From a virus: a stretch of 64,000 nucleotides of DNA. A program made the translations under genes and the position numbers. Positions within the stretch are counted from its first letter, which is position 1; every line of letters begins with the position of its first letter. The stretch spans positions 59,202-123,201 of IMG/VR virus record IMGVR_UViG_3300032223_001943. One strand, 5' to 3'. Of the stretch, positions 33,639-41,242 are shown in pieces. A model generated the notes under the pieces. That model was not told the origin of the DNA. It saw only the letters and a list, made by a program, of their open reading frames with translations, and searched no databases.

Positions 33639-33639
33639 C

Positions 33640-33659
33640 TAGAGAGAACCGTTAGTTTG
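33640..33659 (+). repeat. 20-base repeat, copy B
   Basis: Begins directly after the discriminator region of the tRNA-Leu-like gene. Differs from copy A at two positions. Confidence 0.55.
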
Positions 33660-33738
33660 AGGTTGTTTACAGCTGTATAAAAGGAAGCGGTAGCTTAAAG
33701 TTGAAGTTGACTGGGACATAGCGTTGTCTAAAACTTAA

Positions 33739-33763
33739 AACAGATTGACCCAAAGGCATGGGT
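33739..33763 (+). repeat. 24-25 base RNA-locus repeat, copy 3
   Basis: Same as copy 1 including the 25th base, giving a 5 bp GACCC/GGGTC stem. It ends two bases before the tRNA-Arg-like gene. Confidence 0.7.
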
Positions 33764-33764
33764 C

Positions 33765-33837
33765 TACCTAGAAATGTAATTGGAAAGCATATTTCTTTTC
33801 TAAAGAAATCGTTTAGGTTCGAACCCTAATAAGGATA
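33765..33837 (+). tRNA. probable tRNA-Arg (anticodon TCT)
   Basis: 73 bases. Anticodon arm TTTCT-TTTCTAA-AGAAA gives anticodon TCT. D-arm ATGT-AATTGGAAA-GCAT and T-arm TTAGG-TTCGAAC-CCTAA are good. The acceptor (TACCTAG with TAAGGAT) pairs poorly, only three or four of seven, so the gene may need editing, be decaying, or have a different 5' end. Confidence 0.55.
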
Positions 33838-33900
33838 TATTTTTTTTATAGTTTTTGGTTCGATTAGTTAATTTCATAATATTTATTATAAAAAAATATT

Positions 33901-34503
33901 ATGAAATTTAGTGAAAAGTACAAAAAAGAAGAACTAGAAAATTTAATTATTAATCAAAAATTGTCTTACCGTGAAATTGGTAGGATATATGGTGTGAGTG
34001 ATACTTACATTAAAAAAGTGGCTAATAAATTAGGTATTATTTTAGATAAAAGAAAAATATTTAAAAATGTGGTTGTACCACATAATAAAGGTAATGGTAA
34101 AAAAATTAATTGTAAAAATTGTGGTGTTGAAATTTATCGACCTTGGGACAATCAAAAATATTGTTCAAACGAATGTCATAATGAACTAAAAGTAAGGGAA
34201 AAATACATTAATTATTTAAATTCACAAGAAGAATATAGTAATCTAAATACTGATATGCATTGGGTTAAAAAACATATATTAAATGAACAAGAAAACTCAT
34301 GTGAAATATGTGGTATAAAAAATGAGTGGAATGGTAAACCTTTAGTGTTTGTTTTAGACCATATAAGTGGTAAAGCACATGATAACACTAGAAATAATTT
34401 AAGATTAATTTGTCACAATTGTGATTCACAATTAGATACGTATAAATCTAAAAATAAAAATTCAGATAGAAAAGATAGATATTTAAAAAACTATAAAAAT
34501 TAA
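33901..34503 (+). CDS. HNH homing-type endonuclease (200 aa)
   Basis: N-terminal helix-turn-helix (LSYREIGRIYGVSDTYIKKV), a zinc pair CKNCGVEIYRPWDNQKYCSN, then an HNH domain: CEICGIKNEWNG, VFVLDHISGKAHDNTRNNLRL, CHNCDSQLDTYKSK. It lies inside the tRNA locus with AT-rich flanks, as free-standing homing nucleases do. A group I intron core was not recognised. Probably a selfish element targeting this locus. Confidence 0.8.
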   Translation: MKFSEKYKKEELENLIINQKLSYREIGRIYGVSDTYIKKVANKLGIILDKRKIFKNVVVPHNKGNGKKINCKNCGVEIYRPWDNQKYCSNECHNELKVREKYINYLNSQEEYSNLNTDMHWVKKHILNEQENSCEICGIKNEWNGKPLVFVLDHISGKAHDNTRNNLRLICHNCDSQLDTYKSKNKNSDRKDRYLKNYKN

Positions 34504-34780
34504 AATATACCATCCCTGGGTTTGAATCCATCTGGAATCACAAAAGTATTTACAATTTTTATTGTGATCCGCTTAACCTCTCCCATGAATAATGGTGACG
34601 GAGCGGTTCTCCCCCATAATGAATTCCAAACTGGGGATGTTGATAAACCTAATAAGATATCAACTTTTTTATAACAAATTATTATTCCCCTCGATTCCTG
34701 GTGGGGGATTTATCCCGACTTTAATATAAAACAAAAATGGGGGATTTATTCCCCCATTCCTATTATCTTTTATAAATAAT
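34504..34780. other. gene-free spacer in the RNA locus
   Basis: Contains a T-loop-like GGGTTTGAATCC near 34519, GTTGATAAAC similar to the iterons near 34640, and CCCC/GGGG hairpins near 34685-34760. No full tRNA or gene found. Confidence 0.4.
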
Positions 34781-35179
34781 TTATTTCATATAAAAAGAAG
34801 AAACCTGGAGTCCCCTTCTACTAACATATTCCTTCTCACCCCAATTATACACAACAGAATAAAAATCCACAAGTTCTTCCGGAAGTTCCTTATATAATCT
34901 TGTCACCATTTCACGAATAGTGTCAACGTCCTCAGCACTAACTGACTTAAAATACATATGTAGATTATAGAAATCCTTAATAGATGGATATCGTTTCCCC
35001 AATATATTTCCATCAACCTCCAGATCAATAAAGATCACCGTGTCAATCTTCACAACACGATAACCAATAATATACGGATAACGCCTACGCAATGATCGAA
35101 CAATCAAACCAATACCAACAGTATTGATATCATCGTCATATCTATACACATCACCATCCACTTCTTTAACAACTTCCAT
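34781..35179 (-). CDS. hypothetical protein with overlapping late motif (132 aa)
   Basis: Start at MEVVKEVDGDVYRYDDDINT. The minus strand reads AATATTTATGG, so the ATG is part of the TATTTAT motif itself. The body has IGLIVRSLRRRYPYIIGYRV and MYFKSVSAEDVDTIREMVTR. No family recognised. Codon use resembles its neighbours. It is the only other gene inside the RNA locus. Confidence 0.6.
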   Translation of the reverse strand: MEVVKEVDGDVYRYDDDINTVGIGLIVRSLRRRYPYIIGYRVVKIDTVIFIDLEVDGNILGKRYPSIKDFYNLHMYFKSVSAEDVDTIREMVTRLYKELPEELVDFYSVVYNWGEKEYVSRRGLQVSSFYMK

Positions 35180-35382
35180 AAATATTAAAACATAAAATAC
35201 CAGGAGGGAAATTATCCCCCGATTAGAAAATACATTGGGGGATATCCCCAACCAAGATCATAATAAAAAATCAATCCCCCAAAATCAATCCGAACCCCCT
35301 ACGGCCGTTAAGTGTCTCAAACAACAAACAATCAATTCCAGGATCTCCATCCCTTATTAATAAATATAACCATATTCAAAAA

Positions 35383-35525
35383 AGTTATCAACAATTAATG
35401 TGTTTATAATAAAGTTATTAACAATTGGTGTGTTTAATATATATGGGGTTTGTCATTATGTCATGTTGATAACTTTAATGTCAATTAGGTTATGAATATG
35501 AAATGTTCATAACTTTTACCCATTT
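35383..35525. repeat. iteron-like repeats (right flank)
   Basis: AGTTATCAACAATTAATGTG at 35383, AGTTATTAACAATTGGTGTG at 35412, the inverted TGTTGATAACTTTAATGTC at 35464, and TGTTCATAACTTTTA near 35503. The copy at 35464-35500 matches 31345-31381 over 37 bases with four changes. Confidence 0.6.
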
Positions 35526-36147
35526 TTCTTGATTTTGTCAAAATGTCATGTTCACGTTAAGATGGGGATAATCCCCCAGGTGTAATAACTGGTGTAATAA
35601 CAGTTATGATTCCCCCACCATAAATCATATATAATTCTCCATCTATATATTAAATCTTCTATATGTTTGTTATAGATTATTCTCCTACTTCCATATAAAT
35701 TATTTTAAGGTATGATGATTAACAATTTTACTATCGTTGAAGATTATTATATTCCCACATATTACCACCTCATGTGATTAACATCACCACAATGGGGTTT
35801 TTCATATTATTAATAGATTAATTTATATATATGATTTACCTTTTTTTTACCTTGAAGATATATATTAATAAAGGTGTCTTATGGTTGTATGTACTACACT
35901 AGGGATGATTTTTTTCTTATACAGAATATTCTTATAACCATATCTTGATTCTTTATAGTGATATGGGTAAAATCCTTGTTTTTGATATCAATAGAGGGGT
36001 TTATTTTACTATATACTATTCCCAGCAAATATTTATACCCACCCTTATTGAGGCCGTGGGAGTCCTTTAGGACGTTTTAATTGGATATAAAAATGTATTC
36101 CTTCAACGAATTCCTTATATGATTGTGGTAAATTGTGGGAGTTTACT

Positions 36148-36180
36148 CCACGAGTTGGGAATGAAATTCCACGAGTTGGG
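36148..36180 (+). repeat. CCACGAGTTGGG, copies 3 and 4
   Basis: CCACGAGTTGGGA at 36148-36160 and CCACGAGTTGGGA from 36169. Each is preceded by a hairpin (GGGAG-TTTA-CTCC, then GGGAAT-GA-AATTCC), the same arrangement as at 31467 and 31576. Confidence 0.55.
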
Positions 36181-36572
36181 AATAAAAACAAATCACCTTA
36201 TATCATATATAATATTGATTATCCCCCCAAATTATTAGATCACCCCATTTATATTTGGAGTTTACTCCCCCTTATATATTGGGGTCACCATAAATAATTT
36301 ACCTTTATGATCTGTATTGAAAATGTTTGATTTAAGGGGGTTTCATATATCTGGATATATATTGTGTTCACCCACCACAAAAACATTCCTTAAATGATAT
36401 GAAAACGATTTATATGACAAATGGGGGGAAGACCATTAATGAACGAACGAACCCCCGCGATTTATCGCCAGTGAAGGGTGTCAACCCGAACGTATAAGGG
36501 GGGGTTTGAGTGAATGAAGGGGATTGCCATCATATGATAAATGGATAATTTTTGGTGGATCGTGTGGTTGAA

Positions 36573-36610
36573 ATAAAAAACCCCCAGGATTTATTCGGTG
36601 GGGGATTAAT
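36573..36610 (-). terminator. intrinsic terminator
   Basis: ATCCCCCACCG and GGGGG arms followed by TTTTTTAT on the minus strand after the gene at 36611. Confidence 0.65.
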
Positions 36611-37153
36611 TTATGATAAAGGGGTGATCGATAGTATCTTTATTTTGGAATCGTCGATGATCACAATTTCGTTTTCCCACCATTGTGTGCTACGTTCCCA
36701 TAATGTTCTTTTCATATCTATATTATTTATTAATGTTTGTCCTTTTATTAAATAAACAATACCATCTTCATTTTTGAATGGTCTTAAATAATCTAACATA
36801 TCAAAAAATTCTGGGATTTCAATCTGGTTTGGGTTTGAGAACCAACTATGTCCCAAATTGTCTTTTCTTAAATCATTAATATTTTTTAATCTAACCAAAC
36901 GATATATTACCGGTTTGGAAGGTATATCACCCAACTCAATTGGATATGGTTTTGATAAAAAATATTTGAAATCTTCTATAGCACATTCAATAGCTTCCTC
37001 AATATTATCCGTATCGTCCCAACATCCACTTGAGTAATATTCATTTTCTAACCCCCATTTCGCGATAGCATATAAATCATTATCACTAAATGATGTTGTT
37101 GTATTGTTTAGTTCTTCCCTTAATATTCTTCTTATGGATTCTTGTAGGTTCAT
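36611..37153 (-). CDS. putative ADP-ribosyltransferase with targeting-like N-terminus
   Basis: 180 aa. MNLQESIRRILREELNN is a strong member of the shared N-terminal class. Later KPVIYRLVRLKN (candidate Arg), GHSWFSNPNQI (candidate Ser strand) and QWWENEIVIID (candidate E-x-E) follow the order of R-S-E ADP-ribosyltransferases. Late motif ATATTTATAATAT touches the ATG and a terminator follows, so it is a single-gene late unit like 30486. Catalytic reading is inference. Confidence 0.5.
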   Translation of the reverse strand: MNLQESIRRILREELNNTTTSFSDNDLYAIAKWGLENEYYSSGCWDDTDNIEEAIECAIEDFKYFLSKPYPIELGDIPSKPVIYRLVRLKNINDLRKDNLGHSWFSNPNQIEIPEFFDMLDYLRPFKNEDGIVYLIKGQTLINNIDMKRTLWERSTQWWENEIVIIDDSKIKILSITPLS

Positions 37154-37193
37154 ATATTATAAATATAACATTAAATAAAAATCCCCCAAATTA

Positions 37194-37505
37194 TCATTGG
37201 GGTTGAATAATATTTTTGGTTAAGATTAAACAATCATCTTCATCAAGTTTTGGTCTAACACCACCTGTAGGATAGACTGTTTCTAATGACTTAGAAACAT
37301 ATTTTACATAGTTTTCCATCTCAATCTCAACATCCCACCCATCCAAATCATTTTTAGGAACATCACGTTCAATCTCTTCGCAGTTATGTAGTGATAGTTT
37401 ATATTTAACTAAATCAAAATTTAATAACGGTCTTGTTGTCCCTAATATAACGGTGTTTAGAAATACGTAATAACCTTCTTCTTCTTTATATAAAATCCCA
37501 ATCAT
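37194..37505 (-). CDS. hypothetical protein (103 aa)
   Basis: MIGILYKEEEGYYVFLNTVI, then LHNCEEIERDVPKNDLDGWDVEIEM and a C-terminal LDEDDCLILTKNIIQPQ. No family. The stop of the next gene meets its start. A CCCC/GGGG terminator overlaps its end (37177-37203). Confidence 0.55.
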   Translation of the reverse strand: MIGILYKEEEGYYVFLNTVILGTTRPLLNFDLVKYKLSLHNCEEIERDVPKNDLDGWDVEIEMENYVKYVSKSLETVYPTGGVRPKLDEDDCLILTKNIIQPQ

Positions 37506-37996
37506 TATTTCTTTTTATTTTCTTCAAACCAAACATTGAAGTTTGCCGTTCTTATTTCTTTTTGAACTGTAACCAATGACCCACAAAGTTTATCATCATT
37601 ATGTGTTAAACCTTTAATAAGTAATTCTCTAACCTCATCTTCAGTATAACTTATTTTATTAGGTCTTTCAACAATAATAGTCATATCCGCATTATCCGCA
37701 AACCACTTCCCTGTTTTATCCTGTTCAATCTCAGTATCAATCAGATAATCCCAATTATCATTAACCAATTGTTTTAATTCAGGTGATAATTCCGTTGAAG
37801 ATATATTCCCCAAATTTTCTAAATTAGGTTCTTCCATAGTTTCTAAATAATCTTTAACCACCCTTTCAACAGTTGGATCATATTCATCCCCATCATCACA
37901 AATTTGTATGTTACCATATTCGTCTATATGAACCTCCTTAATATATTTTAGGAAATCAATTAATTGTCGTTCAAAATCTTTCATAATGTTCATCAT
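37505..37996 (-). CDS. acidic hypothetical protein (163 aa)
   Basis: Acidic, mostly helical: MKDFERQLIDFLKYIKEVHI, TMEEPNLENLGNISSTELSP, DEVRELLIKGLTHNDD. TATATTTG at 38002-38009 on the minus strand marks a Bacteroidota-type promoter. No family recognised. Confidence 0.6.
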   Translation of the reverse strand: MMNIMKDFERQLIDFLKYIKEVHIDEYGNIQICDDGDEYDPTVERVVKDYLETMEEPNLENLGNISSTELSPELKQLVNDNWDYLIDTEIEQDKTGKWFADNADMTIIVERPNKISYTEDEVRELLIKGLTHNDDKLCGSLVTVQKEIRTANFNVWFEENKKK

Positions 37997-38001
37997 TTCT
38001 A

Positions 38002-38009
38002 CAAATATA
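38002..38009 (-). promoter_or_regulatory. Bacteroidota-type promoter element TATATTTG
   Basis: Minus strand TTATATTTG, 5 bases before the gene starting at 37996. Confidence 0.5.
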
Positions 38010-38016
38010 ATAAAAA

Positions 38017-38232
38017 TTATTTATCAAGATATTTCCAATGAGTCGGATTAGGATATTTTGACATACCTTCTTTCCATTTCACACTCCAAGTTCCTGAATC
38101 AAGAATCCACCCTTCACTAACCCAATCATCACATACCGGACCTCTAATACCGACAAGACCATAAGATAATTTAACCTTAACTTTTGGTGGTGGTAATTCT
38201 TTAGATATATCAATCCAACCTATACTTTCCAT
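38017..38232 (-). CDS. DUF551-like small protein (71 aa)
   Basis: Start at MESIGWIDISKELPPPKVKV. The GWIDISKELPP opening, the middle VSEGWILDSGTW and the end NPTHWKYLDK follow the DUF551 pattern found in many phage genomes. Function unknown. Confidence 0.65.
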   Translation of the reverse strand: MESIGWIDISKELPPPKVKVKLSYGLVGIRGPVCDDWVSEGWILDSGTWSVKWKEGMSKYPNPTHWKYLDK

Positions 38233-38317
38233 ATTCTTTAATATTTTTTGATTTATCACTATGAAATTCTCTAATTATATTATAAATCTCATCATCTTTT
38301 GATACTAATGTTCTCAT
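38210..38317 (-). CDS. 35-residue peptide
   Basis: MRTLVSKDDEIYNIIREFHS and onward to GKYRLD. Overlaps the DUF551-like start by 23 bases. Polar, helical, weakly supported. Confidence 0.35.
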   Translation of the reverse strand: MRTLVSKDDEIYNIIREFHSDKSKNIKEYGKYRLD

Positions 38318-38330
38318 TGGATTCTCACTA

Positions 38331-38513
38331 CTATATATTAACCTCAACTTCATCTTGATATTTAGGTATATTAAAGAAATCATAAGTTTCTTCTTTGTGT
38401 GTCATTTGAATCAATAACCCCCATCCTTGAAGTTTCCCATTTTTACGTTTTTTTGAGGGTATTGTTTTTCTCGCAATGTCTCGTCTTTCTAATAGAGTTA
38501 ATTCTGTTCTCAT
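38331..38513 (-). CDS. small basic protein (60 aa)
   Basis: MRTELTLLERRDIARKTIPS, then KKRKNGKLQGWGLLIQMTHK. Basic centre suggests nucleic-acid contact. No family. Confidence 0.5.
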   Translation of the reverse strand: MRTELTLLERRDIARKTIPSKKRKNGKLQGWGLLIQMTHKEETYDFFNIPKYQDEVEVNI

Positions 38514-38515
38514 AT

Positions 38516-38695
38516 TTAATTCTTTAAATCATCAATAATCTCACGAAACTTAATCATATAATCATAGTTCTCGTTTTCGTTATGAACATTCTTCATTCTA
38601 TCGTATATCCATTCTAAATGGGTAATATTCTCCTGGTTCTTTTTTAGTCTTTCGGCAAGTTCATTGAGAAGTTGTATTTGGTATTGGATTGTCAT
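38516..38695 (-). CDS. small helical protein (59 aa)
   Basis: Start at MTIQYQIQLLNELAERLKKN, a regular coiled-coil-like helix, then a second helix MIKFREIIDDLKN. The start lies just past the membrane protein at 38701. Confidence 0.5.
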   Translation of the reverse strand: MTIQYQIQLLNELAERLKKNQENITHLEWIYDRMKNVHNENENYDYMIKFREIIDDLKN

Positions 38696-38700
38696 AATGG

Positions 38701-38883
38701 TTAAGGTAAGTATTTTACTATTAATGTGATTCCCAATGCACCTGAATATACAATTGACATTGCTAATAGTAAGGTCCACGCTTTCATATCTTCATCAAAT
38801 ATGGTATAATGTCCATATAATTTTTTAAACCTCATCAATCCGAAGATTGAATATAATATTGAAATTATTGTTAGTGTTATCAT
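38701..38883 (-). CDS. two-helix membrane protein (60 aa)
   Basis: MITLTIISILYSIFGLMRFK and LLLAMSIVYSGALGITLIVK flank a polar loop. No family recognised. Confidence 0.5.
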   Translation of the reverse strand: MITLTIISILYSIFGLMRFKKLYGHYTIFDEDMKAWTLLLAMSIVYSGALGITLIVKYLP

Positions 38884-38943
38884 TTTTTTGAATTTTTAGT
38901 TAATTGTTCTTCTTTTATATCATATAAAAACGTTATGATTATT

Positions 38944-39177
38944 TTACGGATTATTCCCTTTTTCAGTACTAATCCAATAAGCATAAGGCGGTGTTAATGC
39001 GTCACTGGTTTTAATTGAAAATTTCCAGGGGATATCATCATTTCCATTACAATCTAATGTTGCTATGGATCCTTCTAATTCCACAATTTTTGCTGGTAGT
39101 GGTTCTGAATATACACTTTTTATATAGACTGTACTACCCACTACCACCTTTTTTAATTTATCTAAATAATTTTCCAT
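38944..39177 (-). CDS. small SH3-like hypothetical protein (77 aa)
   Basis: VGSTVYIKSVYSEPLPAKIVELEGSIATLDC suggests a small beta barrel; tail PPYAYWISTEKGNNP. No family assignment. Confidence 0.5.
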   Translation of the reverse strand: MENYLDKLKKVVVGSTVYIKSVYSEPLPAKIVELEGSIATLDCNGNDDIPWKFSIKTSDALTPPYAYWISTEKGNNP

Positions 39178-39228
39178 TGTTTTTTTTCTATAAAGTTATA
39201 ACTAATTTCCAGATATGACAAATAATAT

Positions 39229-39492
39229 TCACTTAAAAAATGTTTTAATCTGGTTCGTTCTATTTTCAATTAATTCATTGATTGTTGGAAGTAGTGGGTG
39301 ATTGGACTCATCAACCCATATCGTTTTGGATTCACCATCTTTAGTTAACACGGTTGTGGACATTATCATTGAATATATTTCCACCCTTTTTGCGTAGAGT
39401 TGGTTTAATTGTTTATCATTTAAGATTGTTTCCAGGATTAAATGATCATTTACATTGGGTTTGTTTATGTTTGACTTTTCGTTATTATCCAT
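39229..39492 (-). CDS. hypothetical protein (87 aa)
   Basis: MDNNEKSNINKPNVNDHLIL, then LYAKRVEIYSMIMSTTVLTK and a final ENRTNQIKTFFK helix. No family. Confidence 0.5.
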   Translation of the reverse strand: MDNNEKSNINKPNVNDHLILETILNDKQLNQLYAKRVEIYSMIMSTTVLTKDGESKTIWVDESNHPLLPTINELIENRTNQIKTFFK

Positions 39493-39534
39493 TTCCCCCG
39501 ATTTTTTTAATTTAACAACAATTTAATAATTTTA

Positions 39535-39735
39535 TTATAAACTACCTCCCCACACAAATTTTATATCATCAATATTGTAGGTAATATTATAACCACGTTT
39601 AAGTATTTCAACCGCATCTAGTTTTGCGTCATTTTCGTTTGATACTACATCACCTAATATAATTTCCTTCCCATTTATAAACATACTGTGATTAGTTCCA
39701 AGAAAACTTCCGTTCCAATAAAATTTAATTTCCAT
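39535..39735 (-). CDS. hypothetical protein (66 aa)
   Basis: MEIKFYWNGSFLGTNHSMFI, then GKEIILGDVVSNENDAKLDA. Beta-rich start and helical middle. First downstream of the 39742 gene by 6 bases. Confidence 0.5.
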   Translation of the reverse strand: MEIKFYWNGSFLGTNHSMFINGKEIILGDVVSNENDAKLDAVEILKRGYNITYNIDDIKFVWGGSL

Positions 39736-39741
39736 GATTAT

Positions 39742-39906
39742 TTAATCTTCAAAAGGATGATCACCATCCATCGTTATTTTAACCGTTGAACCTTCACTAT
39801 AAACTTTACCAATGTTATCCCACCCAATTCCGTCTGGTTCGGTTAATACAACAATCTTATCTTTTGGATATGTTTCTAATTTTCTAATTAATTCTTCTAC
39901 TGTCAT
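39742..39906 (-). CDS. small regulator-like protein (54 aa)
   Basis: MTVEELIRKLETYPKDKIVV, then LTEPDGIGWDNIGKVYSEGS. The opening resembles small phage and mobile-element proteins starting with T.EELI..L...P.D..V, also seen at 41243. Function unknown. Confidence 0.6.
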   Translation of the reverse strand: MTVEELIRKLETYPKDKIVVLTEPDGIGWDNIGKVYSEGSTVKITMDGDHPFED

Positions 39907-39916
39907 CTATTTCTTT

Positions 39917-40090
39917 TTAAAAATTATACTTATCTGACCTACTCTTTAAAAACTTTGTGATTTTCCTTGAACAGAATAATCGTTCAAACCAATTAAGGTC
40001 CATAATAAACTTTTCAGCATCAATATATCTTTCCGTCAGTTGTTCCATTTTTTCTAATGAGAATTCAGCAATATTCTTAGTCTTATCCAT
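39917..40090 (-). CDS. small charged protein (57 aa)
   Basis: Start at MDKTKNIAEFSLEKMEQLTE; TATATTTG lies upstream on the minus strand. Helical with LNWFERLFCSRKITKFLKSR. Confidence 0.5.
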   Translation of the reverse strand: MDKTKNIAEFSLEKMEQLTERYIDAEKFIMDLNWFERLFCSRKITKFLKSRSDKYNF

Positions 40091-40191
40091 ATCTCTTATT
40101 GTTTCAACAAATATAATAAAAAAAGGGATAACTTTCATTATTCCCCAATATTAAATTTTCTTTCCGAAATCATTCCGAAATCATTCCAATA

Positions 40192-40407
40192 TTAAATTTC
40201 TTCATCATAATTAAATGTTGTCCAATTATTAACATATTTTTCTTTATCCCACCCTTTTAGGTTCATAAAGATTGGTTCACCTTCATCAGTTCTAATAACA
40301 ATCCAATCGTGACCTTCGGCTTCAATAATACTACCTGTTAAGTCATATCTTCTACCTGCGAAACCATTACAGAAGAAGTCCTTAATTTCTTTTCCGATAT
40401 TATTCAT
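40192..40407 (-). CDS. small hypothetical protein (71 aa)
   Basis: MNNIGKEIKDFFCNGFAGRR, then YDLTGSIIEAEGHDWIVIRT and DEGEPIFMNLKGWDKEKYVN. Beta-rich. No family. Confidence 0.55.
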   Translation of the reverse strand: MNNIGKEIKDFFCNGFAGRRYDLTGSIIEAEGHDWIVIRTDEGEPIFMNLKGWDKEKYVNNWTTFNYDEEI

Positions 40408-40450
40408 AATTCTCGTTATAATATTTCTTCCACCATTGTTTTATTTAAGA

Positions 40451-40687
40451 TCAAACATCCCTAGTTAATCGTTCGTTCATTATTTTTGTATAACAATCTA
40501 AAAAACCGGATTGATAGTCAACTTCTTTTTGTTGTTTTTCCATTTCTTTTGCTTGTTGAACTATTTCATCAAATCTTACTTTAGCTAATGTATTTTTACC
40601 AATTGATAGAATTTTATTATTGATCCAATTTTTTCGTTCCACTTCTGTTAGTTGTTCCACCAACCATTCTACTGTTGTCTGTTTCAT
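40451..40687 (-). CDS. small helical protein (78 aa)
   Basis: MKQTTVEWLVEQLTEVERKN, then IVQQAKEMEKQQKEVDYQSG and FLDCYTKIMNERL. I recall the TTVEWLVEQL...QQAKEMEKQQ pattern from Bacteroidota phage proteins, and the IS4-like naming there is not informative. Confidence 0.6.
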   Translation of the reverse strand: MKQTTVEWLVEQLTEVERKNWINNKILSIGKNTLAKVRFDEIVQQAKEMEKQQKEVDYQSGFLDCYTKIMNERLTRDV

Positions 40688-40688
40688 T

Positions 40689-40895
40689 TTATTCGTATAA
40701 TTTTAGTTCAACAATAACTAATTTCAATTCATCCATATTATGAAAACGATGAATGTTTGGAATTTTATCAATCGTAATATCTTCATTGAAGAGGTTTATT
40801 GGTTTTTGACTTGTGCACCAACCGATGTTATCATCCCACCCCACGAATTCCTGGTAGTCGGTATTAAACTTATATACTAATGTTTTATATTTCAT
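40689..40895 (-). CDS. hypothetical protein (68 aa)
   Basis: Start at MKYKTLVYKFNTDYQEFVGW. Overlaps the exported protein gene at 40885 by 11 bases. No family. Confidence 0.5.
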   Translation of the reverse strand: MKYKTLVYKFNTDYQEFVGWDDNIGWCTSQKPINLFNEDITIDKIPNIHRFHNMDELKLVIVELKLYE

Positions 40896-41082
40896 AATTT
40901 CCCTTATAAACTTTATATTCACCCAGTATTACATCCCAAATAATATAATCTGGGTGACCAACGCTTGCTCCAATCACCCGATCATAATCATCATAGTATG
41001 GCCGGAATGTTCGGTTGTTCCATTGGGGGAATAATATGGTTGTGATTAATAAAAAGTTATATATTAATATTAATTTTTTCAT
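40885..41082 (-). CDS. small exported protein (65 aa)
   Basis: Signal peptide MKKLILIYNFLLITTILFPQ, then a 45-residue aromatic-rich mature part (NRTFRPYYDDYDRVIGASVG). No family. Confidence 0.55.
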   Translation of the reverse strand: MKKLILIYNFLLITTILFPQWNNRTFRPYYDDYDRVIGASVGHPDYIIWDVILGEYKVYKGNYEI

Positions 41083-41234
41083 TCTTCCTTTTTTGTAAAT
41101 GGATTGTTAACAACCCCCGATATAACACCAACAAAATATCCGAATAATATCGATAAACTTCCGAACTTTTCATGGGTTATGAAAATGATAAATAATATTA
41201 ACATTAATAACAAGTGAACTTTAATATTCTTCAT
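41079..41234 (-). CDS. membrane peptide (51 aa)
   Basis: MKNIKVHLLLMLILFIIFIT, then a second apolar segment LSILFGYFVGVISGVV and tail NPFTKKEE. ATGA overlap with the 40885 start. Two possible membrane helices. Confidence 0.5.
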   Translation of the reverse strand: MKNIKVHLLLMLILFIIFITHEKFGSLSILFGYFVGVISGVVNNPFTKKEE

Positions 41235-41242
41235 GATTTGGT

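Larger units (their letters stand above)
35180..36572. other. 1.4 kb gene-free region with repeats, possible replication origin
   Basis: No convincing gene. Contains iterons at 35383-35525, an AT-rich stretch 35590-36000, two hairpin-ACGAGTTGG repeats at 36148-36180, and a GCGATTTATCGC palindrome at 36457-36468 inside a CCCCC/GGGGG pairing. Mirrors the left flank of the RNA locus. Confidence 0.5.

Noticed and set aside
32631-33763. CRISPR array made of the 24-base repeat
   Set aside because: Only three copies at irregular spacing (800 and 308 bases) with tRNA-like sequences between, and no cas genes.
33840-34560. Group I intron around the HNH gene
   Set aside because: No P3/P7-type core pairing or tRNA exon halves could be found on both sides; a free-standing homing nuclease is simpler.
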